From Saccharothrix sp. ALI-22-I (lineage in GTDB: Bacteria; Actinomycetota; Actinomycetes; Mycobacteriales; Pseudonocardiaceae): a stretch of DNA of 64,000 bases. Shown here one piece after another: positions 41,267-48,110 of this stretch. A model generated the notes under the pieces. The model had not been told where the DNA came from, did no database searches, and worked only from the letters and a program-made list of their open reading frames with translations. The stretch's first letter is position 1. Every line of letters starts with the position of its first letter. The stretch lies in the NCBI RefSeq assembly GCF_001984175.1, contig NZ_MTQP01000040.1, positions 30,630 through 94,629 of the forward strand, written 5' to 3'. The position numbers and the translations under genes were made by a program.

Positions 41267-42520
41267 TCACCAGGTCGTGTAGCGCAACTCCCAGTGCGCA
41301 AACAGTCGGGGTGTCCGTTCCCGGACTCCGCACAACCATTCTCGCGCTCGCCTGTCACCGCGTTCCAACCGCTTGTACTTCCGTCTTGCCCAGTGCATCA
41401 GGTGACGATCAGCGCGCCGGCACAACGGAATCACCATGCTCGGATAGAACACAGTGAAGTAGTTGAGCCAGCCCCGGAGAGCCGGGTTCACGTCACGTGC
41501 GAGGTCGTTCAGGTTCAGAGTTGTGCGCCGATGTATCCGCCACGAGGCCATCTTGCGGCTCATGTCCGTCAACTTGCCCGGATCGACCGCTGGCAGGAAC
41601 CTCGTGAACGCCCTTCCCTCTGCCTTGTTGAAGGCCTTCCGGGGACGAAACGCATAACCACAGAACGTAAACGACACCTTCGGGTAGCCCCGACGGCGCC
41701 GACTGTCCTTGCAGTACACTATTTTCGTCTTTTCGGGGTGCAGACTCAATCCGATGTCGGCGAACCGACGACCGATCGCGCCCCGCACCTCCCAGGCTTG
41801 ACGTTCGGTCACACAGTGGATCACCGCATCGTCCGCGAAACGCTCGAACCGAACCCCCGGATATTCCCGGGAGATCCACAGGTCGAGGCCGTAATGCAGG
41901 AACAGATTGGCGAGCAACGGCGAGATGGGGCCGCCTTGCGGCGTCCCCTGAGTCCTTTCGGTGACGGTGCCACTCGGCATCCGCATCGGGGCTTTAAGCC
42001 AGCGCTCCACATACAGCAGAACCCATCTCTGGTCTGCGTGGCACGCAACCGCCTTCAATGCCAGATCCCACCGGACCGTATCGAAGAAAGCCTTCACGTC
42101 GAGATCGACGACCCAGTCCTTCTCCCAACACCGTTTACGGCATACCGCGACCGCGTCTAGGGGTGACCGGCCAGGTCGGTATCCGTACGAGTCTTCGTGG
42201 AACACCTTCTCCACTTCCGGCTCAAATACCAGAACCGCCACCGTCTGCGCCACCCGATCGACCACGTTCGGGATACCCAGGACTCTCGTTCCTCCCTTCT
42301 TCGGTATTTCCACCGCGCGGACCGGACCAGGGAAGTACGATCCCGACGACATGCGATTCCACAGCCTGTAGAGGTTGTCTTTCAACCTCTCCTCGAACTG
42401 ATCGATCGTCACACCATCGTCCCCGGCCGCTCCTCCGTTCTTCTTTACCTTCAACCACGCATCCCACACCAGATTTTTCGGGATGTCATGCGATTTGCCC
42501 TGCAACTTCGGCTCACTCAT
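41267..42520 (-). CDS. ltrA: Group II intron reverse transcriptase/maturase
   Basis: This 417-residue protein has RT blocks 0-7: KNGGAAGDDGVTIDQFEERL, YGYRPGRSPLDAV, DLDVKAFFDTVRW, GTPQGGPISPLLANLFLHYG and the catalytic FADD in RFERFADDAVIHC. The maturase X domain is present (ARDVNPALRGWLNYFTVFYP). There is no C-terminal HNH endonuclease domain, so mobility would use the endonuclease-independent, replication-fork route. It starts MSEPKLQGKSHDIPKNLVWD and ends 12 nt before domain V. It is intact, and about half identical by eye to the truncated copy at 2795-3712. Confidence 0.93.
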   Translation of the reverse strand: MSEPKLQGKSHDIPKNLVWDAWLKVKKNGGAAGDDGVTIDQFEERLKDNLYRLWNRMSSGSYFPGPVRAVEIPKKGGTRVLGIPNVVDRVAQTVAVLVFEPEVEKVFHEDSYGYRPGRSPLDAVAVCRKRCWEKDWVVDLDVKAFFDTVRWDLALKAVACHADQRWVLLYVERWLKAPMRMPSGTVTERTQGTPQGGPISPLLANLFLHYGLDLWISREYPGVRFERFADDAVIHCVTERQAWEVRGAIGRRFADIGLSLHPEKTKIVYCKDSRRRRGYPKVSFTFCGYAFRPRKAFNKAEGRAFTRFLPAVDPGKLTDMSRKMASWRIHRRTTLNLNDLARDVNPALRGWLNYFTVFYPSMVIPLCRRADRHLMHWARRKYKRLERGDRRAREWLCGVRERTPRLFAHWELRYTTW

Positions 42521-43261
42521 GCGATTCCTTCCTTACGGTTGATCACACGCATCAGCCAGGACGACCCCACCCCTTGGCTCCGCCCCCACTGCGATACGCA
42601 GGGACTTCACAGCTACTACGGGCGAGTCCGCCAGCGCACCCACGCAACGGTACTCAGCTCCTTGCGGATTCCGCCGCTTGGAGTTCTTCCTCTCGCCACC
42701 AATTGTCTGGTGACAGTATCGGGGCGCGCCTTCACATGTTCCATACGAGAGCCCGGACCGGACTCATGCTGCCTGCACGCCGGACACCACCTGGGCAGTA
42801 GACGGGTAACCCCCAGGCTCATCCCAGAGCAAAGACCAGACCCTGGTTTCGATGTCATCTGATTAGCTTTCGACGCTTCAGTCGGCAGAGGGTCGTTTCG
42901 ACCCATCGCTCATCTTTCCGGCCCACACCTGACACGATCTCAGCCGCGCCTTTTCCTACACCGTTCAAGACCACGGTCTTTAGCCAAGGCCCCGGTAGGT
43001 GGTTTGAAGCCTCCTCCCGCAAGGCGACTCCGGAGGTCCAGACACTCCTCTATCTGCTCGTACAGCACCGGAACCCAAGCTCACCGAGCCCAGCCTCCGT
43101 TCATGTTCACAAGGTCTTCAGCCAACGCAGCATGAGGCGGTTTGGAGCCACCCTCCGCCGGGCGACCCCGAAGGGCCAAGATCCTTTATCCTCCACGCAG
43201 CACCACTTCAGGATGCACTACCTACATCAGCATCCCTCCACGTTCAGGACACGAGATCACT

Positions 43262-43978
43262 TCAGTGGGAATGGCCACGTGTGGCCAATTCCCCTTCCTC
43301 GACATAGAACTCCCGCCCCATCACGAAACGTAGATCAACCCCATCCGATCCGTTATTCAGGAAGCTTGCCGCCACCTGGTCGCCTTCCTGTAGTCGGTCT
43401 TCCGGGCGATCGACCCTTCCGACGATCGCGAGACTTCGGCCTGTCCGCAGAATATTGTCGGTGAGCATAGCGCTCGAGACGCTTCGGACTTGCTGAACCG
43501 CGATGAGGTGATCGAAGTCCGGGGGCGCGGTGATCAGATGCGAGAGGAACAGCTCACTTCTCTTCCCGAAGGCCAGGTAAGTCAGAGCGGCAGGCCGGAG
43601 GGCTCGATGATCAAGCTGCCGAAAATGGATAACATGATCCACTTCAACTGTCACCCTGTCAAGGATTTTGGTGCCACCGCGCTCGAAATGTCCCCGAAAC
43701 AGCGTGCCGGTGAACGAGGTGATCCTGGGCCGTTCGCCGTCGGCGACAAGGTCGGAGATGTGGAACGCTTCGGGTTCCAATGTATAGATGGCCGTCCCCG
43801 TCATCCGGCGGTCAGCTGCGTAGGCCTGCTGCGCGTCGCCTGTTTCATTCTTCAGGGTGACTTCGAGCAAGACCTGGAAGTCATGAGGAGCCATGAACAT
43901 GGGCAGGTGCGACAGATAGACCGTCTCCTCGCCCAACACCAGCATTCCATGGACACCCTTCGGTTCAGCGTTCGACAT
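43262..43978 (-). CDS. Conserved hypothetical protein, 238 aa
   Basis: From ATG 43978, with ACGGAG nine bases upstream, the product has a beta-rich sequence: VHGMLVLGEETVYLSHLPMF, MAPHDFQVLLEVTLKNETGD, MTGTAIYTLEPEAFHISDLV, ITSFTGTLFRGHFERGGTKI and ELFLSHLITAPPDFDHLIAV, ending GREFYVEEGELATRG. Proteins with this HGMLxxGEETxYLSHLPMF opening occur in many actinobacteria and have no assigned function. Some carry signal peptides; a longer frame starting at 44074 adds FQAACKTQSN but no good signal. The group II intron begins immediately downstream of its stop, leaving the gene whole. Confidence 0.75.
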   Translation of the reverse strand: MSNAEPKGVHGMLVLGEETVYLSHLPMFMAPHDFQVLLEVTLKNETGDAQQAYAADRRMTGTAIYTLEPEAFHISDLVADGERPRITSFTGTLFRGHFERGGTKILDRVTVEVDHVIHFRQLDHRALRPAALTYLAFGKRSELFLSHLITAPPDFDHLIAVQQVRSVSSAMLTDNILRTGRSLAIVGRVDRPEDRLQEGDQVAASFLNNGSDGVDLRFVMGREFYVEEGELATRGHSH

Positions 43979-44074
43979 AGGTCTCATCTCCGTAGCGGAT
44001 TCCATCCAATGTTCCGGGCAACGAGTCGTCTCCAAATTACTCTGAGTCTTACACGCGGCCTGAAAGATCACCAT

Positions 44075-44215
44075 TCAGGCCATCAAGCCTGTCCCGACTG
44101 TGCCGTCGGCGGACTTCGAGATGGTGAGCCCTGCTTGACCGGTAGTCGGTTGTGGCAGCGTGTGTAGCGGTCGGGCGTTGGCGCGTTGATGGTCGGTCTT
44201 GCGGTAGAGCGCCAT
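44075..44215 (-). mobile_element. IS-B 3'-end relic
   Basis: Minus-strand text RANARPLHTLPQPTTGQAGL then TISKSADGTVG matches the C-terminal tail of the IS-B transposase (IANARPLHALPPPITDQ). The rest of the element is absent. Confidence 0.6.
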
Positions 44216-44399
44216 GCAGATGCCGCCCCAAGCGAAGACCTTCCTTGGTGGTGGCTTGCTGTACAGATAGTGTCGACCCTGCCTTGCCCCAGGTGTCGGC
44301 CACTTCACTCGATCGAGTGAAGGATTCACTTCCGGTCGTCGCCCTACGCTACAGGCAGGCGGTGTATTGAATCGAAAGTGATTGGTTGCCTGTAGGTTG

Positions 44400-44912
44400 A
44401 TGTGCGTGGTCGAGGTCGAGGGTGCGCATCGGTTGCCGCCTGCGGAGCAGGAGGTGCTGCGGCTGCGGGTGGTGGCGGCGCTGGAGTCCGGGCAGGTCGA
44501 GGGCTACAAACAGGCGGCGGAGGTGTTCGGGGTCTCCGTGCGGTCGGTGGGCACCTGGTGGCGTGCCTACCAACAGCAGGGCCGGGACGGCCTGGTGGTG
44601 CGTCGGAGGCGGCGGCCGGGACCGGCCGAGCTGATCAGCCCCGAGGATCGGGGCACGCTGTTCGCGGCGATGGCCGACTACACCCCGGAGGAGTTGCTGA
44701 TCGGCGGGCCGCTGTGGACCCGCCAGGCGGTGGTCGAACTGATCCGGCTGGTCGTCGGGGTCGACATGACCGAGCAGGGTGTGGGGCTGTGGCTGCGAAG
44801 GCACGGCTTCACCCCGCAGCGCCCGGCCCGCAGGGCATACGAACAGCAGCCCGCCGCAGTGCGCACGTGGCTGGACGAGGAGTATCCGACGATCGAGGCA
44901 CGGGCGAAGTGA
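44400..44912 (+). pseudogene. IS630-family transposase N-terminal half
   Basis: About 170 codons read EGYKQAAEVFGVSVRSVGTW then WRAYQQQGRDGLVVRRRRRP, ELISPEDRGTLFAAMADYTP and VDMTEQGVGLWLRRHGFTPQ. This is the paired HTH region of IS630-type transposases. The frame closes at 44912 right after PTIEARAK, where the DDE domain should begin. The downstream sequence belongs to a serine recombinase on the other strand. Confidence 0.8.
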
Positions 44913-45606
44913 GCTTCCCCCGACCGGTGCCGGTTGCGGACCCGGTCCACCGCCGACGGACACCGCACACCCCGCTCGTTGAGCTCCCGCGCGATCCCCG
45001 CGGCACTGCGCCCCTCCAGCCGCCGCGCGAAAATCCACCGCACATGCGACGCGGTCACCGGGTCCGGCTCCAACCGCACAGCCCGCCGCCCCCACCGCGC
45101 ACGAGACCGATTCGGATGCGGCCCACCGTCCACCAACCGGTACCCGTACGGCGGCCGACCACCCAGATACCGCCCCAACTCCGCCTGCGCCTTCATCGCC
45201 GCCAACGCCCGATTCCGCGCCCGGATCACCTCACGCAACGACCGCGCACCCAACTCCCGCATATACCGCCGCTGATCCGAATCCTCCAGATCCACCGGCC
45301 CGCCCACCTCCGGCAACCAGACCCGGACACCATGCCGCTACAACAACGGCACCAACTCGTCGAACTGCCGCCCACAGAACGCCCGCTCGTACTCCCCACC
45401 ACGATCGCGTCGAACCCCCGATCCGGATCCCCGACCGCCGCCAACAACCGGGCCGCCTCCGGACGGTTACACCACTTACGCCGCCGCGACGCCCCCTCGT
45501 CGAAGAACGAGACCACCACCGTCCCGTACCCCTCGACCAACAGCGTCGACATCTCCAACTGCCACAACCGCGACGACGCCCTGTCCTGAAACTCCGACGT
45601 CGACAT
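44913..45606 (-). pseudogene. Large serine recombinase, broken
   Basis: From ATG 45606 (MSTSEFQDRASSRLWQLEMS) the frame reads ARLLAAVGDPDRGFDAIVVG. After a shift near 45400 it gives EYERAFCGRQFDELVPLL, then an in-frame TAG, then RHGVRVWLPEVGGPVDLEDS and RYLGGRPPYGYRLVDGGPHP, VTASHVRWIFARRLEGRSAA and GIARELNERGVRCPS. This is the resolvase catalytic domain followed by the recombinase domain of phage/ICE-type serine integrases. The C-terminal zinc-ribbon/coiled-coil part is replaced by the IS630 fragment. At least two lesions plus truncation make it non-functional. Confidence 0.8.
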
Positions 45607-45620
45607 CACAAGTGCGCGTT

Positions 45621-46394
45621 TTACGCGTTCGGGTCCCAGTCTGCGAGCTGCTCCATCGGCTCGGTGTCGCCGGTGGTCTCCAGGCCGTCGAGCGGGACGC
45701 GCTCGTAGAAGTAGAGGACCAGTTCGCTCGCTGCGCCTCGCATCGCCATGTCGCCCGGCTCCGCGTCGGCGGCGAGGTCGTCGCAGCGGACGCCGTCGGC
45801 GTTGAGGGTCAGGCGCCAGGAGCGGCCCTCGGTCGTGTGCAGGTCGATGGTTGCCGGCTTGAACGGCCAGGGGACGGTCGTCGCCGAGACGGTCGTCAGG
45901 AACTCGTCGACGCCCTCGACCGCGACGTCCGTCGGCAGCGGCTGTGCGGCCCCCTGGGTGAGCTGGGCGTCGTAGGTGTGGACGGCGATCTCCTGGATCT
46001 GGTGCCGGGCCACGGCTCCGCTGGCCTCCGGGGCCTGCGAGCGGCCCCACCAGGTCCAGCAGCCGCGGTCCGGGCCGGCCTCGCGCATCGCGTCGAGCAT
46101 GAGCTCGGTCGACTCGGCGAGCCAGGCATCCAGGGCTTCGCGGTCGCGGGGCGCGGTCGGGGCGCCCTTCGGGTCCGTCCTCGCCGGGGGCTCAGCGCCC
46201 GGGCCCGCCGCGACGATGGCGGCCTGGCGGCGGCGGCCGTCGCCGAGGTGCTGCGCCAGTTCGCGCAGCGTCCAGTCCGGGCAGGTCGGGACCTGGACGT
46301 CAAGGTCGGGGGCGGACGCGATCGCGGCGCGGAACGCGGCCGAGCGGTCTTCGATCAGCCGCAGGACCTCGGGGAACTCCAAAATGTCTTGCAC
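45621..46394 (-). CDS. Maleylpyruvate isomerase family mycothiol-dependent enzyme
   Basis: This 257-residue protein shows the MDMPI (DinB-like) N-terminal helical bundle with TCPDWTLRELAQHLGDGRRR (the conserved W-x-x-x-x-L-x-x-H zinc-site helix), ARHQIQEIAVHTYDAQLTQG (second His cluster) and a C-terminal domain with TEGRSWRLTLNADGV and GAASELVLYFYERVPLDGLE. Members use mycothiol, the actinobacterial thiol, in isomerisation or detoxification; the substrate is unknown. It is cytosolic. It is adjacent to the broken serine recombinase (15-bp gap), so it may have travelled with that element. Confidence 0.88.
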   Translation of the reverse strand: MQDILEFPEVLRLIEDRSAAFRAAIASAPDLDVQVPTCPDWTLRELAQHLGDGRRRQAAIVAAGPGAEPPARTDPKGAPTAPRDREALDAWLAESTELMLDAMREAGPDRGCWTWWGRSQAPEASGAVARHQIQEIAVHTYDAQLTQGAAQPLPTDVAVEGVDEFLTTVSATTVPWPFKPATIDLHTTEGRSWRLTLNADGVRCDDLAADAEPGDMAMRGAASELVLYFYERVPLDGLETTGDTEPMEQLADWDPNA

Positions 46395-46868
46395 CTCGGT
46401 GGTGTATCACGGCGCTCCGGCCGCCGGGTAGCGAATTTGTCGGACGAGCGCGTCGACGGCCGGGCAAGGCACGGCGACAGTCGACTGTGCAGGCTCTGCC
46501 GGCGTCACGATCACCGGCGTTGTCGCCGCTGGTGGTGACAGCAAGGCGATCGGCAGTGCCGTCGGTGCGTCGGTCGGTGCCCCCTGGCGGCGGCGCTGCC
46601 AGGGGCGCTGTCGCCCGGAATGGCCGAGCCTGCTGCCGGGGCAGAGTGGTTCTTAGGCGGGTTGGTGTTGCGGTTCCAGGTCGGCTGTCGAGGTTGTCGA
46701 GTTGGTGTTGGGCGCGTTCGGTGGCGGCGTCGCGGCCTGACAGCAGGCGCCGGAGTTGTCCCGGAAGTCGGGCCGCGACACCGATGCCGAACGCGCCCAA
46801 CACCAACTCGACCACCCCACCGACACCGACCCTGACAACGCCTGAGCCGCCCATCCGCACGCCGGACG
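46395..46868. other. Non-coding-looking region containing a long inverted repeat
   Basis: No gene is supported here. It holds the promoter side of the mycothiol-dependent enzyme gene and the inverted repeat described at 46696-46812. Confidence 0.45.
46696..46812. repeat. Long inverted repeat, 26 + 9 bp arms
   Basis: Left arm 46696-46721 (GTCGAGTTGGTGTTGGGCGC then GTTCGG) is perfectly complementary to 46787-46812. A 7-bp mismatch on each side is followed by a second paired block, GTCGCGGCC (46729-46737) with GGCCGCGAC (46771-46779). The loop is 33 nt. As RNA this would fold into a very stable interrupted hairpin. It is not associated with a recognised transposase. Confidence 0.85.
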
Positions 46869-47164
46869 GTGCGGGGAACGCATGATGATGCTCGCACTTA
46901 CCGGGCTTGGCCCCGACGGCTCGCCGTGGACCAAGAACGCGGTGGCCGCCGCGTCCGGCCTCGGTGTCGACGAGTTGTGGCGCGGCGCGATCCGCACTAT
47001 CGCCGGGTTGCATCTGTCCCTGGGGTGTGGCTGCTGCCCTACTGGGTCGTCGACGCGGCCTTGCGTCGTGTCACCACCGGTGGCCCGCTGGGCAGACACC
47101 GACGAACCACATGCCGCACTTCACGCAGTTGCGATCCTCTGCACGACGCCGTCATGCGCGCCAC

Positions 47165-47297
47165 ACGACGCCCTCGGTGACCGGTGGGGCCGTAGGCCGG
47201 TGCTGCTCGCGGGGTTGATCGTCTTCGGAGAAGCGAGGGCCGCGGCGGGCGTGGCGACGTCCTCCGAGGTCGTGATCGCAGCGCGTCATCGTGCGTG
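47165..47297 (+). pseudogene. MFS transporter fragment
   Basis: About 40 codons read ALGDRWGRRPVLLAGLIVFG then AAGVATSSEVVIAARHRA. This is the conserved loop 2-3 motif (DRxGRRxVLLxGL) and following helix of a major facilitator transporter. Nothing else of the roughly 400-residue protein remains. The frame upstream (46882 onward) is not recognisable. Confidence 0.55.
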
Positions 47298-47299
47298 AG

Positions 47300-47339
47300 A
47301 CCGGGCCGTCGCACCGACCTTGCGGTGCGACGGCCCGGT
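47300..47339. terminator. Strong hairpin downstream of DUF2690 gene
   Basis: A perfect 16-bp stem (CCGGGCCGTCGCACCG and CGGTGCGACGGCCCGG), extendable by an A-T pair, encloses a 6-nt loop. It is 46 bp beyond the leftward stop codon at 47385. Confidence 0.8.
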
Positions 47340-47384
47340 TGTGTCGTCACGCCGATCGCGTACTTCCGGCGTGCTTTTCGATCG

Positions 47385-47963
47385 TCATCCGCCGACGGCG
47401 GCGCTCCGCGCTGCCGCCGCGAGGTACGAGCCTGTGGTGGCGTAAGCGGTGCGCGCGCCCGAGTCCACGTAGCCGCGGGCGTAGGAGGTGACACCGGCGT
47501 CGTTGACCTGACGCGTGTAGCAACCATGGGTACCGTTGGGCGTGATGCATGAGTACTCACGGCCGTCGCTGTTGCGGTGGACGGTCGCGCCACCGCACCA
47601 GTCGGCGTTCACCACGCAGTTGGGCAGGTTCACCGACGTCATCCGCGCCCAGGCCGTCCTGCACCTGGGGCTGTAGCGCAACTCCACGAATACCCGGTTG
47701 ACCCCGTTGATGTCGCCGTAGTCGGAACGGGCCGTGATGGCGTCCGCCGCACACCCCGTGGCGCTGGGGTCGGTGCCGTCGGCCACCTGGATCACCACGT
47801 CGTCACGGTTGGTCAGGGCGCCGTCCGTCCGGAAGCCCTGCGTCGTCGCACCCGGCACGGCATCAACGCCACCGGCATCGGCCAGGGCCGCGACGGGTCC
47901 GCTCACCAGCGCCAAAGCCGCGGCGATCGACGCGATCGCTGTCGTGATCAGTCCTCGTTTCAT
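47385..47963 (-). CDS. Secreted DUF2690-family protein
   Basis: This 192-residue protein has a Sec signal peptide (MKRGLITTAIASIAAALALV, cleavage near AALADA). The mature part has TGCAADAITARSDYGDINGV, NRVFVELRYSPRCRTAWARM and several Cys (NCVVNADWC, SCITPNGTHGC). The CAxDA...VELRYSxxCxTAWA pattern is the DUF2690 signature. Function is unknown; paired Cys suggest a disulfide-stabilised extracellular fold. It has its own terminator and starts 150 bp upstream of, and divergent from, the second SARP gene. Confidence 0.85.
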   Translation of the reverse strand: MKRGLITTAIASIAAALALVSGPVAALADAGGVDAVPGATTQGFRTDGALTNRDDVVIQVADGTDPSATGCAADAITARSDYGDINGVNRVFVELRYSPRCRTAWARMTSVNLPNCVVNADWCGGATVHRNSDGREYSCITPNGTHGCYTRQVNDAGVTSYARGYVDSGARTAYATTGSYLAAAARSAAVGG

Positions 47964-48110
47964 GTCTTATCCCCCTGTCGAGTTCCGGCGGCACGTGCCG
48001 CCGCCTTGGTGGCATCATGGGCGGAAGTTCGTGTGATAGACCGACAAAAGTCTGAAATGCGCTGGTGAAAGCCGATACGCAGGCAGTGGGGACGGAGTTC
48101 GGGGGGCGAC

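Larger units (their letters stand above)
41185..43250 (-). mobile_element. Group II intron, probably complete
   Basis: The RT/maturase ORF (41267-42520) is preceded on the minus strand by about 730 nt of non-coding, structured-looking sequence and followed by recognisable domains V and VI. The 5' boundary is not resolved; it lies near 43250, just downstream of a 238-residue host gene. The 3' boundary is near 41185 after the domain VI hairpin (arms CCGGAGGG and CCCTCCGG at 41190-41212). Intron length is therefore about 2.0-2.1 kb. Confidence 0.75.

Noticed and set aside
46300..47013. 237-codon minus-strand ORF across the long inverted repeat
   Set aside because: Its continuity comes from GC-rich frame openness; text is low-complexity and the inverted repeat explains the repeated ERAQHQLD words.
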